DNA of 36,438 bases from a bacterium (GTDB taxonomy: Bacteria; UBP15; UBA6099; JAJRTR01), in assembly GCA_024278215.1 (NCBI GenBank), contig JAJRTR010000105.1, forward strand, positions 1 to 36,438, given 5' to 3'. The notes under the pieces are model-generated. The model made no database searches, was not told the DNA's origin, and saw nothing but the letters and a program-made list of their open reading frames with translations. Shown in pieces: positions 1 to 7,546 of the stretch (positions are counted from its first letter, which is position 1; each line of letters starts with the position of its first letter). The translations under genes were made by a program, and so were the position numbers.

Positions 1-2
1 CA

Positions 3-965
3 AAAGACCTTACGATGAAATTGCTCACCTTCGCAAGGAAAGACAAGTTGAACGTACGTCCGTATCCTATCGATATTCTTGTCGGCGACGTGGTGACAAT
101 GCTCGAAAGAAGCATCTCGAAAAAGATCGAAATCAAGACGAACATCGAAGAGAACCTGCCGGACCTGCTGATGGATACGAATCAGATACACCAGGCTTTG
201 CTTAATATATGCACGAACGCCGCAGACGCGATGCCCGACGGCGGCACTCTCTCGATAGATGCGAGAACCTACGATGTAGACAGCAATTTCTGTTCGATCC
301 ATGATAATCTTTCACCGGGCTCATATTGCAGACTATCGGTCAGGGATAACGGTGTTGGAATATCGAAAAACATTATCGACAAGATATTCGATCCTTTTTT
401 CACCACAAAAAGCAGCGAAAAGGGCACCGGGCTGGGCCTTTCCGTTACACACGGTATTATAAAGAATCATAACGGCGATATCGGTGTATACAGCGAGATG
501 GGACACGGCACGGAGTTCAGAATATTCCTTCCTTTCGCCGAATATGAAAGGCCGGAAAGCACAAAAGCGGTCGAGAAGAAAATTGCCGGCGGTAGCGAAA
601 CCATAATGGTTGTCGACGATGAAGTGTCGATTCTCAGCTTTGTCGACAGACTGCTTTCCGACCTGGGATACAAAGTGATTACGGCGAACAGCGGGATGGA
701 GGCCTTTGATCTTTATCGTGACAGGAATGATAAGATTGATCTCGTTATTCTTGATATTATGATGCCGAAAATGGACGGCAATGATGTTTACGCCGCTTTG
801 AAAAAGATGAGGCCCGATGTGAAATGTGTGATTTCATCCGGGTTCAGTGTGGACAGGAAAGCCGACAAGTTGATAAAAAGCGGCGCGAATATATTTGTGC
901 AGAAACCTTTTCGGATAGAAGAACTGGCTGATGCTGTACGGCAGGTACTGGATAATAAAAGGTAG
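3..965 (+). CDS. Hybrid sensor histidine kinase/response regulator, 3' part (5' end outside window)
   Basis: About 320 residues of a two-component hybrid kinase are visible. The frame is open to the window start and the first residues (KDLTMKLLTFAR) match the end of a dimerisation helix, so the ATG at 15 is almost certainly internal and the H-box lies upstream. Counting from that ATG, a HATPase_c domain covers roughly residues 20-175 with N-box (NICTNAADAM), G1 (DNGVGI), F (DPFFTTK) and G2 (GTGLGL) motifs. A C-terminal receiver domain covers about 195-316 with an acidic pocket (VVDDE), the phospho-acceptor Asp near 247 (LVILDIMMP) and the conserved Lys (QKPF). The ligand sensed is unknown because the input domain is missing. 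No partner gene follows; a repeat-rich spacer begins at the stop codon. Confidence 0.9.
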   Translation, partial: KDLTMKLLTFARKDKLNVRPYPIDILVGDVVTMLERSISKKIEIKTNIEENLPDLLMDTNQIHQALLNICTNAADAMPDGGTLSIDARTYDVDSNFCSIHDNLSPGSYCRLSVRDNGVGISKNIIDKIFDPFFTTKSSEKGTGLGLSVTHGIIKNHNGDIGVYSEMGHGTEFRIFLPFAEYERPESTKAVEKKIAGGSETIMVVDDEVSILSFVDRLLSDLGYKVITANSGMEAFDLYRDRNDKIDLVILDIMMPKMDGNDVYAALKKMRPDVKCVISSGFSVDRKADKLIKSGANIFVQKPFRIEELADAVRQVLDNKR

Positions 966-1040
966 TGTCGTGTTAATGCTGAAAAGACGTAAGGCAATAG
1001 GTACCCGTTCACGGGTAACTGTTCGCAATGGGACATCTGA

Positions 1041-1192
1041 AATTCCTGGAATGCAACGACCTGTCGAAAAGCATACTCGCAAACTTCGCGTTTTCTGGGA
1101 ACGATAACAAATTCCTGGAATGCAACGACTATGTCGTTGCAACTGTGAAGAATCGCATTTCGCAAAAACTAACGTTTTTGCATTCCAGGATT
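1041..1192. repeat. Direct and inverted copies of AATTCCTGGAATGCAACGAC
   Basis: AATTCCTGGAATGCAACGAC occurs at 1041-1060 and again at 1110-1129. An inverted partial copy (TTGCATTCCAGGAT) lies at 1178-1191. The second copy and the inverted copy can pair over about 14 bases, and a small hairpin AACGAC/GTCGTT (1124-1138) sits just inside. Two repeat units plus an inverted one are too few for a CRISPR array. Function unknown. Confidence 0.6.
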
Positions 1193-1267
1193 TTCTGATA
1201 TTGCCGTTAAACTCAAAATCCGTGGGTTGGCATTCTGAGCGAAGCGAAGAATCTCCAGGTGTTTAAT

Positions 1268-1292
1268 CCGGATTTCTCACAAAGAAATCCGG
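1268..1292. repeat. Right-end palindrome of the R1 family, solo copy
   Basis: CCGGATTTCT and AGAAATCCGG form a perfect 10-bp stem around a 5-base loop. The same palindrome ends the R1 copies at 2961-2985 and 24594-24618, and a diverged copy is at 20432-20457. No T-run follows on either strand, so a terminator role is not shown. Confidence 0.65.
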
Positions 1293-1479
1293 AAAAGTGG
1301 CTATCCCTTTAGAGCAAGTTAGATTTATCAGACATTTTGTTTGGCGGGACACCACTCACAATATCACAATATGTTATCGGAATGTTCGTGGATAATCCTT
1401 TTCTGGTATAGGCCGGTTCTGTTTCTGCATGCTTTCATGTTTCTCTACGCCCTTACTTGCGTAAAGTGGATAGCCACTT

Positions 1480-1603
1480 CCGGAAAATCGCGATAATGCC
1501 TGTTCTACTGCGTTGCTGCGGCGATTCGGGATCGGTCACATACCGGCATTTTGCGCAAGAGGCCGGCTGGCCGGCTGCTCCCGCACCACTCACTTGCCGC
1601 GCC
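1480..1603 (-). repeat. R1 element, copy lacking the left arm
   Basis: Read on the minus strand, this matches the 24421-24618 copy from the CAAGTGAGTGG region through the GCCGGCCAGCCGG interior hairpin, the CAACGCAG-type core and the right arm ending in CCGG. The left arm and left palindrome are missing; similarity stops near 1603, 22 bases after the stop of the PDZ-protein gene. Confidence 0.65.
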
Positions 1604-1625
1604 CTTTTCCTTCTCCAGTATTGCA

Positions 1626-2720
1626 TCAGGGGCATATCGTATCGAGCCGTACTGTTGTATTCGCATAGTTCCTGCCGCGCAAGTATTCGATAGTCATATA
1701 GTCTCCGTAGCCGAGTTGTCTTATTGCACTTTTCAGATCGGCGTAGTTGTTTATATTCTCTCCGTTCGCCTTGATAATCCTGTCGCTGCTACGCAACCCC
1801 CCACGCCATGCCGGAGAATCATATATTACCCTTGTGACGGGTGCGCCGCTGTATGGCGTGTTCCCGACATATACGCCGATGCCTGTGAAACAATTGCTGT
1901 TGCCGTCGTTCCCGGTATAGTCTCCGTAGCTGTTGTCGTCGAGCGAAGGTGCCCGCGTGGACATATTCGCGGAATACACTACCCTGACAATCTCGACCGG
2001 TTTGTCTGTGAGTTTCCTGAAATCGACGCCTCGCACGCTGCTGTCCACTTCGTCGCCCGCGCCGGTAGCTGTGTCCGGAGCGGCGCGCAGGGACCGGCGA
2101 CCGTCGAATGAATTGTTGCTTCCACCGAATATTTCTCGCCGGGTGCAGGAGCTGTCCTCGAAGAAAACCATCATTTCTATCGCGCCCAGTTCATCCAGGC
2201 TGTCCGAGTGGGCGTTCTCGGGAACTGTCCAGTAAAACTCCATCGCCGTGTCGTTTCCGGACTGAAACCCCTCGATAGTGACATCGTCATACGACGCGAC
2301 CACCCACGCCGCGTCCGCCGCGCTGCCCGCCACATTTGAAGAATTCAGCGTGTTCTTTCCGTCGACACCGACCGTCAGTGCGATGCGGCATTTCGTTTTG
2401 TTCTCGACATTTATCCTGTATCTGCGGCCTTTCCGCGGTCTGACGCGCCACGAACTCGAATAGAAATCCATATCACTTCCATATACATTTTTATAACCGT
2501 AGCCGTGCGACCTGTAATATTTGTTTTCGAGCTCGGGGTGTGGTTCCCGTCTGGAATCGAGGAGTGAAGAGAACAGCGGCTGCCATACGCCCGAAGAGTA
2601 TTCCTCGATCTGCCAGTTGATATATTCACCACGTGAATATCCGTATCCTGCCGCGTTCGACGCCGATGCCGTGCAGACCATGATAAGCAGTGATAGAAGA
2701 ACCGATCCTGTTTTTCTCAT
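1626..2720 (-). CDS. Exported PDZ-domain protein
   Basis: A 364-residue protein with a typical Sec signal peptide (MRKTGSVLLSLLIMV, cleavage near SNA-AG) and a C-terminal PDZ domain in about the last 110 residues (GVYVGNTPYSGAPV, then a GGLRSSDRIIKANGE segment as in peptide-binding PDZ folds). I chose the ATG at 2720, not the one at 2735, because GGAGG lies 8 bases before it and the signal peptide then starts cleanly. The middle is rich in Ser, Tyr and Asn and matches no family I know. No protease domain (no HtrA His-Asp-Ser triad) is visible, so it is probably a periplasmic or surface binding protein. It stands alone between R1 copies. Confidence 0.75.
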   Translation of the reverse strand: MRKTGSVLLSLLIMVCTASASNAAGYGYSRGEYINWQIEEYSSGVWQPLFSSLLDSRREPHPELENKYYRSHGYGYKNVYGSDMDFYSSSWRVRPRKGRRYRINVENKTKCRIALTVGVDGKNTLNSSNVAGSAADAAWVVASYDDVTIEGFQSGNDTAMEFYWTVPENAHSDSLDELGAIEMMVFFEDSSCTRREIFGGSNNSFDGRRSLRAAPDTATGAGDEVDSSVRGVDFRKLTDKPVEIVRVVYSANMSTRAPSLDDNSYGDYTGNDGNSNCFTGIGVYVGNTPYSGAPVTRVIYDSPAWRGGLRSSDRIIKANGENINNYADLKSAIRQLGYGDYMTIEYLRGRNYANTTVRLDTICP

Positions 2721-2811
2721 GTCTTCCGCCTCCATCCATTGCGATTGATTTTGTCTTCAAACACTCAATACAGGATGATGCGGTTTTCTTACAGTGGATG
2801 AAAATATTTAG

Positions 2812-2985
2812 CCCGCATATTTCACCAATGCGGGCCCGAAATCGGGAGAATGCCTGTAATACAAGGCGCGGCAAGTGAGTGGTGAGGAAGCATACTGTTA
2901 GTATGTGACCGATCACGAATCGCCACCGCAACGCAGTAGAATAGGCGTTATCCCGATTTTCCGGATTTCTTTATGAGAAATCCAG
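2812..2985 (+). repeat. R1 compound palindromic element, complete copy A
   Basis: The element has three parts. The left palindrome is CCCGCAT/ATGCGGG with a 9-base loop (2812-2834). The long core has arms 2838-2862 and 2934-2960 that match at 19 of 24 positions and enclose a smaller hairpin (CATACT/AGTATG, 2891-2905). The right palindrome (2961-2985) is CCGGATTTCT paired with AGAAATCC plus two changed bases. The core contains CAAGGCGCGGCAAGTGAG and CGCAACGCAG. It lies about 90 bases upstream of the PDZ-protein start. No coding capacity. Confidence 0.75.
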
Positions 2986-3043
2986 TTTAGTGCTTGCAGG
3001 AATCCATAAAATGGAAAGGGGGCGCCGCAGGGCAACTGAAGTG

Positions 3044-3090
3044 AAAAATAGCATTCATAATGAATGTGGCCAACTGATTCACATTGCTAT
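3044..3090 (-). terminator. Probable terminator of the GT39 gene
   Basis: Just past the stop of the glycosyltransferase on the minus strand, an outer stem ATAGCA/TGCTAT encloses a second pairing (ATGTG/CACAT) and is followed at once by TTTTT. The loop is long and internally structured, so the call is moderate. Confidence 0.45.
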
Positions 3091-3100
3091 CAAAGAGCTG

Positions 3101-4828
3101 TTATTCCCCACTACCCGGCAATGCCCGAATTGTTTTCCGCGGTGTGACAAGGGTGTCGATTCTTGCTACTGATATTGAAGGAGTACCGGCGTTATAAGAA
3201 TATGTTTTTATTTTTTGAAGGCGGAAATATCCATCGGCCCTTTTCTTTTTATAGATGCCTTCAGGCAGGTGCATCGGTCGTGCCAGAACGAGGCCTGAAG
3301 GGTCGGCTGTTTCCATGCAGTTCCTTATGTCGCATATTTCAAAACCGATATTTCGTGCCGTCGCTTCAATATCAACAGCGCCTGTTTTTTCGTCTCTCGA
3401 AATCTGTTCCGGGGTCGGTGGAACGTAGAAAAACAGATAGGTATAAATATACGGAACGGCATCAGATACAATCAACTTATTGTATTCTCCGCGCGCGTTT
3501 GCCATAAGCCTGAAAGCATCGCGAAAACCATAGTTGAAATAAGCCGACGATTTTTCAGGATAGACGTTGAAATAATATTCGTAATATACAAAACAATTCA
3601 CCGCCAGTGCTGCGATCATGGCAACCGCGGCTATTGTGCCCCGGAGCCGACCGCCGTTCTTCTTTTTAACAAGGTCTATTATCGCGCAAAAACCAATAGC
3701 GCATATCATCTGAAGTCCCGGGAGCACCACTATAGAACGAATTGCGTGCTGCCCACCCCAATTCGTCATAGCGGCACCCACAGGAAAGACCAGCAGCCAC
3801 CAGAGCAACAGCAGATGCGGTTTGTCGCGCTTCAGGAATATCGCACACAATCCGGCTGCCAGAAACAACATACATACGGCGTGCATCATTCCGAACGGAC
3901 CGGGGTTGTGCGTAATGGATGTGTTGTCGCCGCGCAGAAAAAGAAAACGCGGACTGAGATAGCCGATGTAGTTCGCGGCAAAACCATAAGCGGTTATCGT
4001 AAGTACGTTTGTTGACAGAAAACGATGAACGGCATCGTCGTGACCGGCGAGATATTCCGCAATATGTGTCCGCGCTGTTTTGCTGTTTATCGACGCGTCT
4101 GCGAGATACCTGTTCATTCCGGTGTCAGGAAAAAAGAAAAGCAGCACAGGAAGATACATAAGTATGAGTATTACGAAAGCGGCGCTCACCCACCCTGCCC
4201 TGCCCCGGATCTCTTTTAGATACAAAAACGAGGCGCCGATCAGAAAAAGAGGCACGAAAACAAGCGAAACCGGGTATGTGTAGAAGCAAAGTCCTGTGAC
4301 AGCAGCGCCGGGAATCAACGCGACTCCACTGCCTTTCAATCCTTTGATTATTAAGAGGAGACCGAATGTAAATACTGCGGGCAGTGCGACCGCTTCGATC
4401 GCAAAACGGCTGAAATGCACATGCCAAGGCGACACCGCAAGCAGCAGCGCCGACATAAGCGCAATTCGGTCGTCGCCGAATAGTTCACGCGCGAGCAGAA
4501 AAGCACCGGTTACCGCAAGCAGTCCAAAAAATACGGAGGGAATCCGGGCCGCTGTTTCGTTGAGGCCAAACAGGGACACCGATACCATAGAAGCGTAAAA
4601 GTATACCGGATGCTTCGGGTTCCAACTCGACTGCGGGTACAGCGGCCATACCACCCCCTTCTCGTCCTGCCCCGTGGAGGCGACAAGATAAGCATCGAAC
4701 GCGATTGACGCTTCATCTACTTGCAGTCCGTTGGGATTGCCGCCTATATGGTAAAATCTTACAGCAAATGCAATCACAACGATCAGCGCAAACGATACAA
4801 CGGTAAAGTTCCCTTTTATTTTCTTCAT
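3101..4828 (-). CDS. GT39/PMT-type membrane glycosyltransferase
   Basis: A 575-residue polytopic protein of the GT-C fold (dolichyl-phosphate-mannose mannosyltransferase/ArnT-like). It opens with a TM helix followed by a first external loop with a conserved acidic pair (GLQVDEAS) where the catalytic acid sits in this family, and then SWNPKHPVYFY. About 11-12 hydrophobic helices fill residues 10-420; the last ~150 residues are a soluble domain. The family moves a sugar from a lipid-phosphate carrier to a lipid or protein on the outer face of the inner membrane; donor and acceptor cannot be read from sequence. AGAAGGT lies about 8 bases before the ATG. It is monocistronic as far as visible. Confidence 0.8.
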   Translation of the reverse strand: MKKIKGNFTVVSFALIVVIAFAVRFYHIGGNPNGLQVDEASIAFDAYLVASTGQDEKGVVWPLYPQSSWNPKHPVYFYASMVSVSLFGLNETAARIPSVFFGLLAVTGAFLLARELFGDDRIALMSALLLAVSPWHVHFSRFAIEAVALPAVFTFGLLLIIKGLKGSGVALIPGAAVTGLCFYTYPVSLVFVPLFLIGASFLYLKEIRGRAGWVSAAFVILILMYLPVLLFFFPDTGMNRYLADASINSKTARTHIAEYLAGHDDAVHRFLSTNVLTITAYGFAANYIGYLSPRFLFLRGDNTSITHNPGPFGMMHAVCMLFLAAGLCAIFLKRDKPHLLLLWWLLVFPVGAAMTNWGGQHAIRSIVVLPGLQMICAIGFCAIIDLVKKKNGGRLRGTIAAVAMIAALAVNCFVYYEYYFNVYPEKSSAYFNYGFRDAFRLMANARGEYNKLIVSDAVPYIYTYLFFYVPPTPEQISRDEKTGAVDIEATARNIGFEICDIRNCMETADPSGLVLARPMHLPEGIYKKKRADGYFRLQKIKTYSYNAGTPSISVARIDTLVTPRKTIRALPGSGE

Positions 4829-5279
4829 TCACTCGACCTTCTGTTTGCAGACAACAATGTGCGTATTGAGGCGCGGCCTGTGATTTACAAATAAAGTAAC
4901 TGTTCACAGGGGTGAAGGCAAGAGGGGCGGAGGAAATGAGCGCGCATGTTTTGAGCAAGCTATGCGGTCGGCAAGCCCTATGTTCCGACAGCGATAACCC
5001 CGCAACACTGTTTGCGCGCTGCTCTGCCGAACGCGGCCCCGGACTCAGAATGAGAAACATTTTACTTGCATCTGTTTATCTCATAATATGTTTGGTATGT
5101 CATTCCGGGCGAAGCGAGGAGTCGCGGCTTCGATCACTATCTTACTGTTCCTGCCATTCACGGCAGGAACGCATAGATTGAATGCTCCGCGTTCACGACA
5201 TTCTTAGGAAGTGACAGGTTTTTTGTCGCGAGATGTTCTTAAGCACCTTAATCCTAAAAGAGAGGAAAAGACAAACAAG
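4829..5279. other. Divergent spacer with small repeats
   Basis: This 451-base region between the divergent glycosyltransferase and dehydrogenase genes has no believable gene. It carries a copy of the common intergenic phrase CATTCCGGGCGAAGCGAGGA (5101-5120), a perfect hairpin at 5147-5170 and the phrase GAATGCTCCGCGTTCAC (5179-5195), which recurs in slightly different form near 22424. Promoters for both genes should lie here, but none is clear. Confidence 0.55.
5147..5170. repeat. Perfect 9-bp stem hairpin
   Basis: GTTCCTGCC and GGCAGGAAC pair perfectly around the 6-base loop ATTCAC, about 110 bases upstream of the dehydrogenase start. No T-run follows. Could be a dispersed repeat fragment or a binding site. 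Confidence 0.5.
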
Positions 5280-6296
5280 ATGAAAGCGATGGTGTACACG
5301 GGAAAAGATGGACTGACTATACGTGATGTGGAGACCCCTGTTGCGGGACCGGGACAGGTGCGGCTGAAGCTTACGAACTGCGGCATCTGCGGCAGCGACC
5401 TGTTTCTGTATAAATCCGGCGGTCTTGCAGACGGTACAATCATGGGACACGAACTGAGCGGCGTTGTGGATACGGTCGGCGACGGCGTCGAGGGGATAAG
5501 CGTGGGAGACCGTGTTATCGCGCGGCCCATCGGGTGCGGCGAGTGCAAGTGGTGCAGGATGAAAATGGAAAATATATGTGTGACGCGCAAGACACTCGGG
5601 CTCGGGCAGCGGCCCGGCGGGTTCGCCGAATACATGGTGGTCGAAAAAGATATGATAATCCCGGTTCCGGAGAATCTCGGACTGGATCAGGCGTCTATGG
5701 CCGACCAGTTCGGCTCGTCGCTGCACGGGCTTTACAGCGCCGGATTCCAGCCGGGCGATACTGTGCTGGTCACTGGTGTGGGGCCCATCGGCCTGTGCGC
5801 CGTCATGCTTCTGAAATATAAAGGGGCAAAGCGCGTTATTGTTTCTGAAGTTATCGAGGAGAGAGCCGTGATCGCAAAGAAGTTCGGCGCGGACGATGTG
5901 GTAAGCCCCGGCAAGAGGCCCCTCGCGTCGCTTCTGTCGGCGCTGCCGGGCTATGAGGGGCTCGATTGTGTTATCGAGTGCTCGGGCAACGCGACCGCTA
6001 CGACCGATGTGATATTGACGGCACCTGTCGGTTGCAGAATCGCACTTGTCGGTATGTGTACACAGCCCGTGACGTTTATGCCGTTTGTTCTTTTCCAGAA
6101 ACACCTTACCATCACCGGCGCGTTCGGCAACAGCCAGAAGGAATGTATCGAATCCATGGACATCATGGCATCCGGCGAAATTCCATCGCAACAACTGATT
6201 ACAAAGAAGGTGTCGCTCGAAGAGATACCCGGCGCATTCCTGCAACTGATGAATTCAAAAACGGAATTGAAAGTAATGATGGAAACTCCGGTGTGA
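5280..6296 (+). CDS. Zinc-dependent medium-chain alcohol dehydrogenase family protein
   Basis: A 338-residue MDR-superfamily oxidoreductase, probably NAD(P)-dependent on a secondary alcohol or polyol (threonine/sorbitol dehydrogenase-like). Catalytic zinc ligands are visible: Cys37 in CGICGSD and His57-Glu58 in GHE. The structural zinc site follows as four Cys spaced C-x2-C-x2-C-x7-C around residue 95. The Rossmann glycine motif is GVGPIG. The frame extends upstream to 5211, but the ATG at 5280 gives the family's normal N-terminus (MKAMVYTGKDG); GAGAGG lies 14 bases before it, rather far. The true substrate cannot be told. It converges with the WYL regulator genes across a 30-bp inverted repeat. 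Confidence 0.85.
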   Translation: MKAMVYTGKDGLTIRDVETPVAGPGQVRLKLTNCGICGSDLFLYKSGGLADGTIMGHELSGVVDTVGDGVEGISVGDRVIARPIGCGECKWCRMKMENICVTRKTLGLGQRPGGFAEYMVVEKDMIIPVPENLGLDQASMADQFGSSLHGLYSAGFQPGDTVLVTGVGPIGLCAVMLLKYKGAKRVIVSEVIEERAVIAKKFGADDVVSPGKRPLASLLSALPGYEGLDCVIECSGNATATTDVILTAPVGCRIALVGMCTQPVTFMPFVLFQKHLTITGAFGNSQKECIESMDIMASGEIPSQQLITKKVSLEEIPGAFLQLMNSKTELKVMMETPV

Positions 6297-6310
6297 ATAC
6301 CGTTCCGGCT

Positions 6311-6337
6311 ATCCCGCATATTTCACCAGTGCGGGAT
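6311..6337. repeat. Left-palindrome (LP) repeat, solo copy
   Basis: ATCCCGCA and TGCGGGAT pair perfectly around an 11-base loop containing ATTTCACCA, the same loop as in other LP copies (2812, 11398, 17995). It starts 14 bases after the dehydrogenase stop codon. It could act as a stem-loop at the mRNA end. Confidence 0.6.
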
Positions 6338-6434
6338 AAAGTTCTGAATGCAAGTTCGCTATTGTTATACATTAACGGTTGACAATCGTCATCTCCGGTT
6401 TTTAAACATGAATCAACTTTGTATTGACGTATTG

Positions 6435-6540
6435 AGTGTATGGCGCGGTCACCGTACCGCGCCTCAACTTTTGACCGTACAAACAGTTATTCGTAATATA
6501 TGCTCAGGCGCGGTACGGTGACCGCGCCATACACTTTTTC
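6435..6540. terminator. 30-bp perfect inverted repeat between convergent genes
   Basis: The 30-base arms at 6435-6464 and 6506-6535 are exact reverse complements, separated by 41 bases. Each arm also contains its own hairpin (GGCGCGG/CCGCGCC). On the plus strand the right arm runs into TTTTTC, which fits a terminator for the dehydrogenase gene; on the minus strand it lies just past the WYL gene stop at 6554. A bidirectional terminator is the simplest reading, though the pair could also be two inverted copies of a dispersed repeat. Confidence 0.55.
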
Positions 6541-6553
6541 TGAAATTATTTTC

Positions 6554-7546
6554 TTAAGTCTTTTCATCGTTGACACGACAGTAGTGCCGCAGTGCCTTCA
6601 ATGCTGTATCGCGGACCATTTGCGCGAGTTCCGGCGGCGAGACGACCGAGACACCCGGCCCGTACTGAAGCACGGTGGAAACGAAGTTTTCGAGCCGGTC
6701 GATTTTGAATTTTACGCAGACCGAGCCGTCCTTGTTTTTCACAGAACGGTCCGCCCACTGTTCGGACACCCTCGCCGCCGCCGGGCCTGCGAATCTGAGT
6801 GTCACTTCATGCGGCCTGTCGATAAAACGGAAAAGACGATTCCTGCGAAAGTCGTCGAGATCGAAATCGTCGGGCGTCGCGAACGGCTCGTCCGTCGCCA
6901 CCGCCATTTTCATCCTGTCGAGTCTGAAGACCCGGATGTCGCCACGCAGTTCGCAATAACCGACGCAATACCACTGATCCACATAATAAATCAGTCCGTA
7001 TGGACATATCACTCTTTCCGTGACCGAATGTTGTGATGCCGCGTAATACTCGATATTCACCTTCGAGCGGCCGCAGGCGGGTTTTAGTGTGTTGAGGATA
7101 TGCACGAGGTATTTCTGCTCGGGTGCCAGCTCGATACGCCGGGAGACATCGTCGATCTGCGCGGCCTCTGCCGAATTGATGACGCCGCGTATTTTATCGA
7201 GCGCGGACCCGAGCGCGCCGTCCGCGGTGCCGTCCGCGGCCTCCGCCACACGCGCCGCCAGCAGCAGCGCGATGGCTTCGTCCTTCTGCAGCCGCACCGG
7301 GCGCTGGAACATGCCGGGCGCGTCGTTTATCGTCACCGTGTCGCCATCGATATAGGCGTCGATAAGCGTGTCGGCAGTGTATGGCGGCAGCCCCACCATG
7401 CTGATGCGCTCGAGCGCAAGCTGAAGCTGCTCGCGTGTAATGTCGAGCAGCGCGGTGACGACATCGACCGACTGCCCGTTGTACATCGACACTTTCGCCG
7501 CGATATCGATGAGTTCTTTCATTTTATCGGCAGTACTTCGCCGCAT
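6554..7546 (-). CDS. WYL-domain transcriptional regulator (PafC-like)
   Basis: About 330 residues with the layout of PafC-type regulators: an N-terminal winged-helix region (roughly 1-80), a WYL domain (about 140-210; here the signature reads DQWYCVGYC, Cys replacing the usual Leu) and a C-terminal WCX extension. WYL domains are ligand- or nucleic-acid-sensing modules, and paired PafB/PafC proteins regulate DNA-damage genes in actinobacteria; the target here is unknown. The frame can be read from a TTG at 7555, but the ATG at 7546 has GAGGAG 10 bases upstream, and a third ATG at 7522 would start right after the upstream stop. With the 7546 start it overlaps the preceding WYL gene by 23 bases, implying coupled translation. 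Confidence 0.8.
   Translation of the reverse strand: MRRSTADKMKELIDIAAKVSMYNGQSVDVVTALLDITREQLQLALERISMVGLPPYTADTLIDAYIDGDTVTINDAPGMFQRPVRLQKDEAIALLLAARVAEAADGTADGALGSALDKIRGVINSAEAAQIDDVSRRIELAPEQKYLVHILNTLKPACGRSKVNIEYYAASQHSVTERVICPYGLIYYVDQWYCVGYCELRGDIRVFRLDRMKMAVATDEPFATPDDFDLDDFRRNRLFRFIDRPHEVTLRFAGPAAARVSEQWADRSVKNKDGSVCVKFKIDRLENFVSTVLQYGPGVSVVSPPELAQMVRDTALKALRHYCRVNDEKT

Larger units (their letters stand above)
966..1625. other. Gene-free, repeat-rich spacer
   Basis: I see no credible gene in these 660 bases; the open frames here have no family resemblance or ribosome site. The stretch holds a cluster of a 20-base repeat (1041-1192), a phrase resembling the widespread intergenic repeat CATTCTGAGCGAAGCGAAGA near 1231, a 25-base palindrome at 1268-1292 and a truncated R1 element at 1480-1603. 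Confidence 0.7.
2721..3100. other. Spacer holding an R1 element and a probable terminator
   Basis: These 380 bases contain no convincing gene. They are accounted for mostly by the full R1 copy at 2812-2985 and the hairpin with T-run at 3044-3090 that probably ends the upstream glycosyltransferase transcript. Confidence 0.6.

Noticed and set aside
1041-1192. CRISPR-like repeats
   Set aside because: Only two direct copies with one inverted copy and no cas genes.
4912-5181. Open frame encoding CHSGRSEESRLR
   Set aside because: This peptide comes from the common intergenic repeat CATTCCGGGCGAAGCGAGGA; no ribosome site or signal of coding.
5193-6245. Long minus-strand open frame opposite the alcohol dehydrogenase
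   Set aside because: Antisense shadow; the plus-strand frame has intact zinc and Rossmann motifs.
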